55,000 nt of DNA from Chrysomallon squamiferum (lineage: Eukaryota > Mollusca > Gastropoda > Neomphalida > Peltospiridae). Below the pieces are notes generated by a model. The model saw nothing but the letters and a program-made list of their open reading frames with translations. It ran no database searches and was not told the DNA's origin. Shown piece after piece: positions 13,637 to 26,366 of this stretch. Within the stretch, counting starts at the first letter, position 1. Every line of letters starts with the position of its first letter. The stretch is from NCBI GenBank assembly GCA_012295275.1, contig CM022666.1, positions 14,900,940-14,955,939 of the forward strand. The letters are read 5' to 3'. Position numbers and translations under genes: made by a program.

Positions 13637-13926
13637 CTTCTGCCATTTCGTCTTCGAAACATGAGATGTGCTTGCGGGAGCCGCCCGCCTGTTACAGTCT
13701 GTGTAGCATACAGATGGACAGAAACACGGACGACTGTCACACAATAGACTTAACTCACTGTCGTGTGAACCAGACTTCTGACGTCATTAACAGCACAAAT
13801 TCTACTTCCGGGGCTCTGCAGTTGCGCAGTGACCGTGTTGACAATATCGCCGATGTAGTAACATGTTCAATTGTGTTCTGGGTGGTACGAACTATTTTAC
13901 AATACACACGGATTGGGTGGACATAG
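13637..13926 (+). CDS. NALCN channel auxiliary factor (FAM155/NALF) family, last coding exon
   Basis: Acceptor AG at 13635-13636; the frame ends at the TAG at 13924-13926. The previous exon leaves one base (G) and this exon supplies CT, giving an alanine codon and an uninterrupted frame, so the two exons are compatible. It adds 95 residues: six cysteines (for example PPACYSLC), three N-glycosylation sequons close together (NQT, NST, NST), and a hydrophobic C-terminal stretch (VVTCSIVFWVVRTIL). That fits a secretory or membrane-anchored protein, and family members I remember also end in a hydrophobic helix. This exon diverges much more from vertebrate members than the preceding one. The intron between them is about 1.05 kb and full of GT, GA and T repeats. 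Confidence 0.65.
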
Positions 13927-13960
13927 TGATGATTCTTTGGACCAATAGTTTCAGTTAATC

Positions 13961-14115
<155 letters not shown>

Positions 14116-14205
14116 TATGCCGTCTCTTGTGATATATACTGTTCCGTTAATTTTGCGTGTCTAATGAAAGATGAATGTTATTGTTATTATTTTTTACTCA
14201 TTATG

Positions 14206-14246
<41 letters not shown>

Positions 14247-14409
14247 CTTATTTATATATTTATTTGATTGTTGGTTTGTTTATTGATTTACTGACTGATA
14301 GATTATTATTGTTTTTATTACTATTATTATAATTATTATTATTATTATTGTTATTGTTATTATTATGATTATTATTATTATTACTACTACTACTACTAAT
14401 AATAATTAA

Positions 14410-14440
<31 letters not shown>

Positions 14441-14920
14441 TTTATTAAACCAAATTAGAGAAAACCAAGAAAAATAATTTAAGTGAAAACAAAAGGAAAT
14501 AACAGTCGGATGTATACAAAACAATTAGCATTATTACATGAAAGGCGGGTGATCTGGAAGAAAAAAAATCTATAATTATATATACCTAACGATAATAATG
14601 ATTGATGTTGTGCGAAATAAGTGTTGTTACTACATCATAGATAACCTTCATGGAAATTCTGGGAATTAGTTTCATGGAAGTTTCTGAGAAATATTTTCAT
14701 GGATTTCCTACTTTGTGTATAAAAAGGAGAAAATGAGTCAGCGTGTAAATACAACAGATACAGATGACTGTTCATTCAACAATGACCTTCCTCACGAAGT
14801 AAGGGAGATAACCCACTTATTATTTTGTTTTGTTTTCATTACAGGGTAGACTCCCTTGTGTGTTTATAATTATCAATACAGGGGAGGTAATTGTAGTTAA
14901 CGTTATCTCAATGCAGACGG

Positions 14921-14955
<35 letters not shown>

Positions 14956-15439
14956 ACCTGCATATTTCATACCCGCATTAATGTGACAATTATTATGATA
15001 TATTTTTCCTCCCTTTATTTTAAATTTCAGCAGAGAAAGTAACTGATATCATGATTCTCAGTGAAAGAATATTATTAGTATCTTCAGCTGTAGGGATCTT
15101 TAGAATTAGTGATTAAAATGTGTAGATAGTCAAAGTTGTTTCCACGCTTGTGATAAGATGAGTGACAGAATCAGAACGACCTTGTCATATCCAGTCACCC
15201 TACATTTCGGACAAGGAACAGTATTGGGACGTGTTATTTTGTTTTTAGAAAAAATGATTACTACTATCGTTGTTATTAGGAAACTAATAGAGATTTAAAA
15301 TAAACAGAAACTTAACTAAATTTTATATATATATATAATTTACGAATAATTTCAGGTAAGCTGTTTCTCAAACAGTAACAAAACAAACCAACATTTTGGA
15401 AAGTTCAAAACATATTTTCTGACAGTGAATGTACTCGTG

Positions 15440-15487
<48 letters not shown>

Positions 15488-15545
15488 GTTACTTTATTTA
15501 TTTTATATTACTTTATTTTATATTTTATTTATTGACTTTGTTTTA

Positions 15546-15602
<57 letters not shown>

Positions 15603-15830
15603 TTATTTTTTTTTCCTCCTATAGATCTCAATCTGATTAATACAGTGAATATTTAAGAAATAAATTTATTAATATTTTAAAGCAAGCACCCAATTTCGTA
15701 ACTTCAGACGTTAATATTCTAAAACAGAATGTAAACAATTACAGAGCTATATTTATTTATTTATTTTCTTTATTCATTTGTTTGTGTGTTTGTTTCTTTA
15801 TTTTTATAAATAATTATGAACACAGATCTT
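14116..15830. other. No gene recognised; TTTA, ATT and A repeats
   Basis: TTTA about 14208-14262, ATT about 14300-14442, 15440-15487 and 15546-15600, poly-A 14921-14952. AAGGGAGATAAC occurs at 14801. Confidence 0.6.
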
Positions 15831-15839
15831 TAAAAATGT

Positions 15840-16294
15840 TGCTGTTACTACCTCGAATACAATTGTTGCCATTACCACTACTACTGCTACTACTACAACT
15901 ACTACTACTGCCACTATTATTACTAGTTCATTTTCTGTTTTCTCTTGCTACTGCTATTGCAGCTTTCACTGTAATTATCACTGCACCTTTTCCTAATGTT
16001 ATATCTGAAGTTACCACCAATGTGACTACTACCACAATTACTATTACCACTATTACTGATATTAATAGTTCTACAGCTAGTGCTACTCCTGCTAGTACTA
16101 TTACTATAACTACTGCGTCTGTTACTATCACTACTGCTACTATAATAACAACAACAACTCCAACAACAACAACAATAATAATAATAATAATAATAATTAG
16201 CATATAACAAACGCATAATAATTATATAATAATATAAAATGACAGAACTGATAACGTAAAACAATACTCCAAATTATTTGTGAAAAAACAGCAT

Positions 16295-16333
<39 letters not shown>

Positions 16334-16503
16334 CACTACTACTATTATTGTTACCACAACCACTACTAGTGCTTCTACTACTACCACTATTGCTATTTAT
16401 TATTACTTCTACTACCACGACTACTACTACTACTGTTACTACCACTGCTACTGCTGCTGCTACTACTACTACTACTACTACTAATAATAATAACAATAAT
16501 TAC
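15840..16503. repeat. Degenerate ACT/CTA trinucleotide region
   Basis: More than 600 bases where almost every triplet is a variant of ACT, ATT or ACC, interrupted near 16200-16290. Open frames on both strands (Thr/Ile-, Leu- and Ser/Tyr-rich) are repeat translations. Confidence 0.85.
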
Positions 16504-17679
16504 AATAATATGAAAGAAAGAAAAAAGAGAAAAGTAGACTAAATATGTACCCATTACCATTTCTTTTAGTCATTGTTTCTTTTCCATCATAATAATCATC
16601 ACCGCATCTTCTTCTTCTTCTTCTTCTTCTTATCATTATTATTATTATCAAGTGGCAGTAATTGTAGTTGTTATTTATTGAGATTTAGAGTCGTTTATTG
16701 GTGATACTTTAAATCTTTTCTTTTCTTTTCTTTTCTTTCTTAGTATTCAGGGTCATTACTGTCTTTCATTTTTTATTTATTTTTATTTTTTTTTATTTTT
16801 TTTATTTTTTTATTTCGGACAGCCTTTCTTTGTTTTGTTATTTCCTTCCGTTGCCATAGCAATCAGAACTGATGCTACTTGCTTCAGTTCTTAATTGCAG
16901 TAAATCGCGCAATATCACATGATTACGTCATTTAGGATAGAGGAAAACTGAACTGATTCTTGAGGCACTGCAAGAGATCGTCTCAGAATTAAGGGTGTTT
17001 TTTTTTTATGTCAATTCATAATTACTCCCGAGTTTTAAAGATAATTATTAGTCAACCAAGTTTTATGTGAATTCAAAGTTAATTCCGTCAAGTTTGCTTT
17101 TTTTTCTTGTTTATCTCTTTGTTTTCTTTTCTTTTATGTCTCTTTTTATTTTTATTATTTGTTTTGTCTTTCTTTACGGGTGTTTTTTTTTTATTTTTTT
17201 TTTTTTTTTTTTTTTTTGTGGTTGTAACTACGTACCGATCTAAATGCCAAACACCGAAACAAGACGGATAGCTACTACAAAACGAGCAGAGAGAAGCCAG
17301 GCCCTATTCATAGCTAATGTTTATCTTTCTTTCTTTTTTCTTTTTTTTTAAATTTTATTTTATATTATTTTTTTAATTTTAGAAACCGATTTCTGAATCG
17401 TTTAGATGTTGTATTCTGACATATTTTTTAATGTATACGGTACACAGGTAGCTAGAGCTCTGGTCTAAAAGCGGAGCTAAATTTAACTTTTCTCCCATAA
17501 AAACATTGAAATATATATATAAAAAAACAACCAGAAAAAAACGGGAAAAAAAAACGGCAACAACAAATAAACAAATAAATAAATAAATTTATAAAATTTT
17601 CAGTAAATCAGAGGGAAATTTTATTAAGAATAACGCTATACGAGACTCTTCTGGTTATTTCAGATTATGCAAACCATTT

Positions 17680-17722
<43 letters not shown>

Positions 17723-18314
17723 TTAATCATTTTATCAGTAGGTATCAATGTTTCCCAAATTTTCTTTTCTCTGTTTGCTTTACATCAAAATAAAAATACA
17801 TACTTGATTTCGTAAACAAACCTTATTGCGAAGAACGTAGGTAACAAAGACACCTATATTTTAACCCATGTATAAAGACCCCTTTTAATAAGATGTAGAT
17901 ACAACTGTCGATGTTAGACACAGGCAAAACGTATATATGAGTTATTCATTAACAGAAAACACACTGTACGTGTATTTTGTTGTTGACAGCTGTGTACTTG
18001 TGTACATACTGTTGTCCCATTTGTTTACATGAAATCGTATCATGTCACTTTTCCTGTTACATATTGTATAAATAATTTATAGACATGAATGTAATGAAAT
18101 GAATCTGAAGAGAGAAACGGAAGATTCTACTGCGAAAAGGCGTGAGTGTGATTTTCTATAAAAACACAACATCTAGCGGAATGCAATCATTCATGTTAGC
18201 ATTTTACATGAAAAATTTCAATAAAATTTAAAAGCTAGATTATTACTGTCTTTGTTGTTGTTTTTTCTTCTCGGAATTAATCTCTGACTCTTTCAGTTCC
18301 TTTTATGTGTGCGT

Positions 18315-18317
<3 letters not shown>
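16504..18317. other. No gene recognised; T-rich DNA
   Basis: TTC repeat about 16609-16630, poly-T near 17190-17218, TTTA about 17681-17723. The single-copy stretch 17740-18240 shows no coding signal. Confidence 0.55.

Positions 18318-18401
<84 letters not shown>
18318..18401. repeat. (CT)n microsatellite
   Basis: Pure CT, 84 bases. No R-family sequence follows it. Confidence 0.95.
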
Positions 18402-18405
<4 letters not shown>

Positions 18406-19712
18406 GCAGCACTATACATTTCAACAGAACCTCAACATCGATCCTTAAACAACTTTTGACAAGATAATTTCTTAGTTGAGTAGGTGAGAAGAGGCACAGA
18501 AACAATCCGTGAAATAGATCTTCACGATACATCCACAATCTAGGAATCCGTATGTCTAAATGCATCGCTCCTGCTACCTGGAATTTCACGCGTTCATCGA
18601 AGTGAGCTCGGAAACAGATCAGTACACTAGAAGATTTACGTAGTCATCTCTCGCTTAGTATAAGTTCTCGAGTGATCAGTAAATCTCTCAGGTTTAATCT
18701 GTTTTCTCTTACATTTTCCCCCTTGTGTTCACTCTGTTAAATCTTGATATCTCGTTTACTTCTACTTCGATCCATTGCCTTTTCTAGACATTGAACAACT
18801 GGATCTCGCCAGTCTAGAAATGTTTCACACATTTCTAATGCTATGTTGATAGTATTGATGATAAAACATACCTAGCTTAAATGGCAGAAACTGAGCACAA
18901 AATAATAATAATAACAATAACAATGATCATGGAATAAATAAATAAATAAATACTTATCTATTTCTTTTTATTTTATTTTATTTTGCGTTATATTATTTTA
19001 TTTTATTTTATTTCATTTTATTTTATTTCATTTCATTTTATTTTATTTTTAAAGTTTCTGACAGAGGTTGTGCCTACTGTGCTAATTGTTAACTTTAATA
19101 GATTTAGGTATACAAATTATACATATATTGCACACAAAAGACTATATAATGTATATTATATATATTATATATGTATGTATGTATGTGTGTATGTATATAT
19201 GTATATGTGCGTTGAGATTATATTTGAAAACACCCACATATTTTGTTTGAACTCACTGTTTAGTGCACACGCTTTCACCAGTCATTCATTAAAACAAACA
19301 CACACAAACTCGTCAACAAATATCATTTACACAACAAATTTTAATATCATTATCTTTTCTTTACTTTTTTATTCTTTATTTTATTTTTTATTTTATTTTT
19401 TTATCATTATCATGATCATTATTATTATCATTATTATTTAATGTTTTTTTTTTGGGGGGGTCCTAATTTTAAATGTATAATATATTTTATTTGCAGTTCG
19501 TTTTGGAATGGGAGCAAACGAATGGAACTTTTTGCATGTCCATCATTAGGAACAAATTCACGTTGCAATTCATGTTTTTACAAAACAGTTGAAAAAAATA
19601 TAACCAATAACTTACATAGTTGTATTAAAAACAAAAAACGGAACATAATCAACAGCAATAATTATATATGTATGTATATATGTATGTGTATATATGTATG
19701 TATATATGTATG

Positions 19713-19746
<34 letters not shown>

Positions 19747-20260
19747 GATAAAATAACCAAGTAAATAAATCATTGAAAACACAAGAAGCAATACAAAAGA
19801 AAAACATTCCGAGTTCAACAATAAATAACTATATTATTATTATTAAAATCACTATTTATAAATAAGTAAATAGATAAATAAGCAAACAAATAATAAATAT
19901 TTTGACAATAAAGTAACAGACTGCGTCTACTGCATCTAAGATATAGTTCTCAGAAATTGTTCAGTGGAGACGATTCATATCAGATTCAGTCACACAGTGT
20001 TTGTCTCCCTTACTACACTACACAATAATTTAATTTTTTTCGAAGACTGTTTAGCAGTTTATATGACAAAGTAAATTCTGTTTGTATATCCTATTTGGCA
20101 ATATTTCATTTCTTTATAAGTGCCGATTTTAATATAAATGTAAATCTTTTTTTTAAATATTTATTTACTTTAATACTTGTTTATTTTTTATTATTATTTT
20201 TATTTTTTTATTTTTATTTATTTATTTTTATTTATTTATTTATTTGTTTGTTTTTCTTTG
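18402..20260. other. No gene recognised; TTTTA, TATG and ATT repeats
   Basis: TTTTA/TTTCA array about 18966-19050; TATG about 19664-19745. The rest is AT-rich without supported exons. Confidence 0.55.
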
Positions 20261-20261
20261 G

Positions 20262-21315
20262 TGTTTTGTTGTTGTTGTGGTTGTTCTTTTGCTGTTTTGT
20301 TGTTGTTGGTCGTTGCAGGGTTTTTTATTTGTTGTTGTTCTTGCTTCTTGATGCATCTTGTTGGTTCCTATTTTGTCGTTTGTTGTTGTAGTTGGCTATT
20401 GTTATTGGTTCTTGTTGTTGCATCTTGCTGTTGGTTGTCGTTGTTGGTTGGTTGTAGCTGTTGTTGTTGATTATTGTTTTGGTTCTTGTTGGTTTTTGTT
20501 ATTAGTTGTTGTTTTGTTGTGATTAATTGTTGTTGTTTTTGTTGTTATTAATTAAAAAACAAATGTTTTTATTAGCTGTTTCGTTTGTGTTGTTGCTTCC
20601 TGTTGTTTCATCTTGCTAGTGGTTGTTGTTGGTTGGTTTTTATTTTTGGTTCCTCTTCTTGTTGTTCTTTGTTGTACTTGGTTGTTGTTGCTGTTTTTTT
20701 GTTTTGTTTTTATTCTTGTTGGTTCTTGTTGTTGGTTCCTGTTGTTGTTATCGGTTGTTCTTGATCACTGGTGATGTTTGCTGTTGTTGGTTCTTGTTGT
20801 TGGTTAGTGTTATTGTTCGTTGTGTTGTTGTTCCTTGTTCTAGTTGGATGTTGTTGCTCGTTTGTGGTGTTTGCTGTTGTTGTTGTTGGTTATTGTTATT
20901 GTTGGTTGTTCTTCGTTGTTATAGTTGGTTGTTATTGCTTATTGTTGTTGGCTGCTGTTGGTTTTTGTTCTTATTACGTCTTGCTGTTTTTATTTCGTTT
21001 TTGTTCTTCCATCTTGTTGTGGTTGTTGGCAGTTGGTGATGGTTGTTGTTGTTGGTTGTTTGTTCGTGTTATCCTTGGTTGTTGTTGTAGTTGGTTGTTG
21101 TTATTTTTTGTTGTAGTTGGTTGTTGTTGTTAGTTATTGTTGGATGTTGTTTTTTGTTGTTAGTTGTTGCTGTTTTATGTGTTTTTGTTTTTGTTGGTTC
21201 TTGTTGCATCTTGTTGTTGGTTGTTGTTGTTATCGTTGGATCTGGTTGTTAGCTTTTTTTTGTTGTTGTTGTTGTTGTTGGTTTTCTTCGTTGTTGTTGC
21301 TTATTGTTGGTGTTA
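20262..21315. repeat. Degenerate GTT satellite, about 1.05 kb, almost free of A and C on this strand
   Basis: Runs of GTTGTTGTTG interrupted by GTTGGTT, TTCTTG and CTTGTTG words, with recurring phrases such as TTGTTGGTTCTTGTTG and GCATCTTG. The Leu/Val/Cys-rich frames are translations of it. Confidence 0.92.
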
Positions 21316-21563
21316 AATGACATTCTTATTTTCCATGTTTTGTTCAACAATAAATGAAGAAGAGAAAGAACAGACATAAAAATAAGGGAAAGAATAAAAT
21401 TGTGATAAAAAAATAGACATAGATTAAGGGAAAATAATGAATTAAAACATAAAAATAAATCAATAATTAAAAGTTGGTTTGAAAATATAACTATATCAAA
21501 TCATCTTAAATAATTTGAATGTAATCTGTATTTAAAAAATCCCAAAACATCTAACTATGAATA

Positions 21564-21613
<50 letters not shown>

Positions 21614-21689
21614 TCATCACTGCATATAAAAAAAAACAATAAAAAAAAAACAACGAAGGAACATATTAAAAAAACAAACAGCATAATCA

Positions 21690-22130
21690 TCTTGAATATA
21701 AGAAACTATTTACACATATTTAGCAATAAAAACAAAAAGTCAGTTCTAAAATAACACAATTACTTTATTGTTTATATTCTTTCTTTTTATTTACAATTTT
21801 CTTGTTAAATAAAGCCAAAAAATTCAGTAATTACACCTTGCACAATATCCACAGATTTGATAATACACAACTATTCTCACAGATTACAGCATTAACAATA
21901 CATATATGAAATATGAGATCAGCAATTTATTGCAATAGCAACTAGGTAAATTCTAGTCTCATTTCATTTATTATTTAAATGAAATCACTTTAAGTGTTTA
22001 AAATATGACCGTTACTTCACTTTATATCAGAAATATAAAAATCTTTTCAAGAAACTAATTCTTGTAATATCCTATTTCACAGTATTTCCTGTATTTAAAT
22101 CTTTTTTATATTCATTTGATTTATTAGAGC

Positions 22131-22191
<61 letters not shown>

Positions 22192-22799
22192 ACACATGAA
22201 ATTCAAGATTCACAAATAACTAATTTCTTCTGATAACAAGTATGAACATTATTTAAATGAAATCACGGTTTATATGTTTAAAATAAAAACTTCATTTCAG
22301 TTTAAATCAGAAATATAAAGTGAAACATTTACCTGTTACACAACGTGTATTGTAATACAGTGTAATGTGTTCAAACAGTTAATTTACTCTTCACAAAAAC
22401 ACAGGTACACAGCACATAAAGAGTTAACTAATTAACAAAGTAGACTAGATAGTCAACATGGAGTGGAGGTGTAGAGAGACACTGTAGACTGAGGATTACT
22501 TCTAATGAGATTTAAAACTGAAAATTTACTACATTTATTACTTTTACAAATAATTTAGATAGTAAGTGTAATAGTCCATGTGTGTGTACATCTGCATGTC
22601 TGTGTGTGTATCTGTGTTTCAGTATGTGTGTGTGGATGAAACTGATAGCCTGTGTTTGTCACTGAGAATATTTATATTTAGTTTATTTAAATATAGTACA
22701 GAGATAAACAATAACAGACAGACAGACAGTTATTTACTTTACAAATTTACTTTTGTTGTTTGTTTTTAAAGAATTACTATTTTGTTAAATAATTTTACT
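21690..22799 (-). other. 3' flank / 3'UTR of TRIM copy A, part of the duplicated unit
   Basis: This stretch matches the region downstream of copy B (about 41.9-42.88 kb) and partly copy C (about 51.4-51.75 kb). 22377-22528 is identical base for base to 42465-42616. A minus-strand AATAAA at 22534-22539 is a candidate polyadenylation signal. An internal near-duplication (about 21960-22050 and 22240-22330, both with TTATTTAAATGAAATCAC) is split by a microsatellite of ATT. Confidence 0.6.
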
Positions 22800-23446
22800 T
22801 TATGGGCAGATTAAAGAAGAGATCAGTTTGAGCAAAGTGGAATTCTTTGATAAATCAGGTAAAATTTTCACTTTCACATCAAAACTAGGAGGACTGAAAA
22901 CAGCAAACACAGGTATCAACGGTTGTGACACGTCAACATCAGTCAGTGTGTGTACAAGTGTGTTAGTGTCTGTGTTTATAATGTGCAGAGTTTTACTTTG
23001 TGTGTCTAGTACTAGTGTAAGTGATGTGTGGACTAGTGTGTTTGTTTTATAGTCACACACTGGACTATGACACTTACCTTTACCACAGGAACAAACATAT
23101 AAACACATTTTGTTGTGTTGTTTACAGCTGATAAAACTAACACACCAAGCATGTTTATTTTTATCTATTTGAATTTCCTCATCACAATGTCTCTCCTCAC
23201 AGACTCCAATCTCAGCTGCTACACAATTCAGTTCTGCACTTTCTAAAATGTGACAGGTTATTTTACTTTCCCAAATGTAACATTTGTTTTCTTTAAAACT
23301 TATGTCACCTGTTACTCCACTCATAACTTTCATCCTGTCTTCATTTTGGTTTTCTTCTACAGATCTTTTGTTAACTAATTCCTTGTTTTCATTAATACAA
23401 CATGTCTCCCAATTTAGTGTTTTTTCTGAAAACTTCATTTGTGTCA
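22800..23446 (-). CDS. TRIM copy A terminal exon encoding the B30.2/SPRY domain
   Basis: The acceptor (TTTTCACAG) lies just above 23446. The first two bases complete a leucine codon split with the previous exon, and 214 residues follow to the TAA at 22800. The domain is cysteine-rich for a SPRY (for example VCSCGKGKC). A GTAAG-like string inside the exon near 23075 is read through without a stop. Confidence 0.8.
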
Positions 23447-23871
23447 CTGTGAAAATAAAATATGTTGTTAAATATTTCACTTTTACAAATTGCACTGTCA
23501 CTTTATACAATTGTTAACAATCAAATACAATTTTAAATCTTGTGTTTTTACACTTAGTAAATGAAAGTAAATAAATAAAATGTTTATTAAAATAATTTAA
23601 TTCTACATTTAAATTTTATTATAATGTTGTTTACTTTCAATATACACAACTGATAATTAAATATCTATTTAAAAAAAAAAGATTTATTGTTATTATTATT
23701 CTTGCCTTTATCAACATTATCATCATGTATTTTTATCATCATTATTATATTTAGAAGTAACTAAATAAAAATTGTTACTTACATGAAACTTCTCTGTGGA
23801 TTCCTCTGTGACTGACAGGTTCAGGTTTTAAACACAGAAGTTTTCTTGTTTCAGGTGATTCTGTAAAAAAA

Positions 23872-23931
<60 letters not shown>

Positions 23932-23952
23932 TTATTATTATTATTATTATTA

Positions 23953-23998
<46 letters not shown>

Positions 23999-26329
23999 TT
24001 AACAACTGTAAAATCAGAAGTAATACTAGTACTGTCTTTACAAAATGAAAAATTAGTAGTAGAACTTTTTATTACTTTACTAATTAGGAATAGAAATGTG
24101 AAAAATAAAAATACTGAATGAGAGAACTATTAAAATATTAACTACCTAATTAAACTGAAAACACGTTATCTACTTATCTATACAAAATATATAAATTCAG
24201 TCAAAATTTGTGAACTTGTTAACAATGAAAAATACCGCCTCGATGTTCGCTTCTCAAAATGAGCTCGAACCAGACAAGACACGCGACTCGATGTTATAAG
24301 CTTACGTAGAAATAAAATCTACCGTAGTAACCGTAATAATAACTTACCTTTTATTATTCAGTTGCTGTATATTTTCAAATTAACGTTGTAATCTGTGTAA
24401 AGCTATGCATGTACCTCGAAATTGTTTTATACACAAAATAAAATTTTATGCGATGCCGATCAACATCTAATTAATAATAATCAAAAATTGTTTCCAGTAA
24501 AAACCAAACTCTTGTTTTCTTTTCCACAATTATTCATTACGTTTTTCATTTCCTACTGCATTAAAGCCAAAATTGTATAACACATTATGAAACCTGAAAC
24601 ACTTATTATTAAAGATCGTATTTGTATCTCTTACATTTAGTAGCATTCTTTTACTGGTAGGTGTCCGTTATTCATCTCATTTGACATTCACTATGCAGCC
24701 CTGTTTTATAATTTCAAAGATATGTGAAGAAAAAGTTGATAGAACAACTATATTTCCGATCATCACGAGAATATTGCCGCATCAGTCAACAACTCAGTGT
24801 ATATCACGCATGCGCACCGGTTGAATGTTGTTATCATGTCGGTATGACAGTTTGAACTGTTTACTTTCAGACCGTTTAATAAGTAACCAGTACATTGAAT
24901 AAATAGACCGGAATATTTTCAGTGAACTTCTTCTAACACATTATCTAAAGTCATTGCGTTTTGGGCGGCTGAAACATAAGCGTTTGCAATGTCAGGCTAA
25001 AAATAGATGTATTACACATGATGTTGCGGGGAAATACCAAAAACAAAATTTCACGTTCCGATGTTCACTAACAATACATACATATATATATTTTTAATAA
25101 AAATAATCTGCAGGAAAATATTATCTACCAAACAAAACGAATTCGTTTAGGTCAGATCCAATAGCTTTCCTCCCTTCACATTTATTATCATCATTATCAG
25201 TAAAGTTGTTACCTGTATCATCCTCCTTGAAAATTACGCCATCATACAAATTAACACTTCTCTCCAACACTTTGTTGACTTCATCAAACGTGTCGTCCAA
25301 GGTGATTTGCTGCATGGGAACATCAACCAGCTGTAGACTTTCAGTTAGAGACTGAATCCTTTTTTCTAGAGATTCACACATCTGTAGAAACTCCCCACCT
25401 TTTGCAAACTGCATCGCCTGTTGACAGTACAGAACATGATCGTTCTTTTCACTTTGTGACTCGGCAATCACTTTTATCTGTTCATCGAGCACAGCTTTCT
25501 GTTTGGCTATGTTAGAAACAACATCTTGTTTCATCTGTTCCTTTCTCTCTGATAATTTTCCTATAATTGTGTCATACGAGTCATCAATTGTTTTCAAGAG
25601 ATGTGCTTTGCGTGTGTCCAGTGTTGTGCTTTCTTGCTTCAGCTTTATCCTCTGTTCTGCTGAAACGTCTTTTGAGGCTTGTAACTTGGTTAATTCTGTC
25701 ATGATGTAATGTTTCTTCTCTTCGTGAATGTTTTTCAAATTACAGATTAGGTGATTACTGTGAGAAACAGGAGCACAAGCAGCACAGATAGGTGACCAAC
25801 ACTGCTTACAAAACAGATCAAGTTTCATATTGTCATGAACTTTACACAACTCTTTCTGCTGAAGAAAATATTCATCTGAGGTGGTCTGACGCAGTTCTGT
25901 CAAAGAAATCATTTTATGTTGTTTTGTAACTTTAATTTTCTTGTGAATCACTAGACATTCATCACACAAGTAATTGTCACAATCCTGGCACCAGTGTGTT
26001 GCTTTAGAATTTCTCTCACAGATTTGACATAATAACTGGTCCGGTTTGTTCTTCATGTTCAGATACTCCACTAAATTGCATACACTTCTGTTTCGCTCAA
26101 ACGACTGTTCTATGGAGTTGTTAACAGGCCACGATTTTCTACAGTTAGGACACGTAAGTCCATGTTCTGAATTGTTCCAGATTCTATGAAGACAAGTAGT
26201 ACAGAAAGTGTGATAACACGGCAGTAAACGTGGACATTTATCTTCCTCATCAAACGATTCCTCACATTTACTACAAGTAGCAAACTCTTCTTTTAGCTCT
26301 GTAAGTGGTACAGCCGCTTTTTCAGCCAT
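22800..26329 (-). CDS. TRIM protein copy A, intact, 3 coding exons (RING, two B-boxes, coiled coil, B30.2/SPRY)
   Basis: Gene model: exons 26329-25213, 23860-23783 and 23446-22800, predicting 613 residues. All splice sites are canonical and both junctions are phase 1, so the frame is continuous. RING C3HC4: C19, C22, C38, H40, C43, C46, C60, C63. B-box 1 spans about 101-138 (C101, C104, C114, C117, C122, C125, H138) and B-box 2 about 162-193 (C162, H165, C174, C177, C182, C185, H190, H193). A charged, Gln/Glu/Lys-rich coiled coil covers about 205-340. The C-terminal 200 residues have B30.2/SPRY hallmarks: IWESKIT, IGVCEE, a W followed by LTLVLDTQSKTLHIIN, and LIPVFAVF. Such proteins are usually RING E3 ubiquitin ligases that oligomerise through the coiled coil and bind targets with SPRY; many act in innate immunity. 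The substrate is unknown. The start is the first ATG after the putative 5'UTR splice acceptor. A second copy lies 20 kb away. Confidence 0.85.
23783..23860 (-). CDS. TRIM copy A small linker exon
   Basis: A 78-base exon between a (T)n-ACAG acceptor and a GTAAGT donor on the minus strand. It takes the split codon G|AA from the first exon and leaves a single T for the next. It encodes a proline- and charge-containing linker (SPETRKLLCLKPEPVSHRGI) between coiled coil and SPRY. Found from splice sites and phase; too short for ordinary ORF detection. Confidence 0.72.
23861..25212 (-). other. First coding intron of TRIM copy A
   Basis: Contains an ATT microsatellite (about 23870-23998) beside the acceptor and otherwise AT-rich unique text. 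If the donor at 25212 is skipped, the stop at 25121 ends translation. Confidence 0.6.
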
Positions 26330-26366
26330 CGTACAACAGTCTCTCTTTGTTAATGAGATGATCCGG
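25213..26366 (-). CDS. TRIM copy A exon with 5'UTR end, RING, B-boxes and coiled coil
   Basis: The exon probably starts at 26366, after a T-rich stretch ending in AG on the minus strand; coding starts at the ATG at 26329. The donor GTAACA lies just below 25213. If it is not used, the frame runs on 30 codons to a stop at 25121, giving a 402-residue protein without SPRY. Copy B conserves acceptor, ATG and donor positions, supporting the model. Confidence 0.8.

Noticed and set aside
15782-16542. Thr/Ile-rich and Ser/Tyr-rich frames on both strands
   Set aside because: ACT trinucleotide repeat open in many frames.
20095-21320. Long Leu/Val/Cys-rich frames resembling membrane proteins
   Set aside because: Translations of the GTT satellite in several frames.
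23046-23080. Possible 18-base intron (GTAAG...CAG) in the SPRY exon of copy A
   Set aside because: Far too short for an animal intron, and the frame reads through it; the same place in copy B has insertions instead.
22828-23517. Plus-strand frames antisense to the SPRY exons (also at 42914-43596)
   Set aside because: Shadows of the minus-strand exon; they carry no domain.
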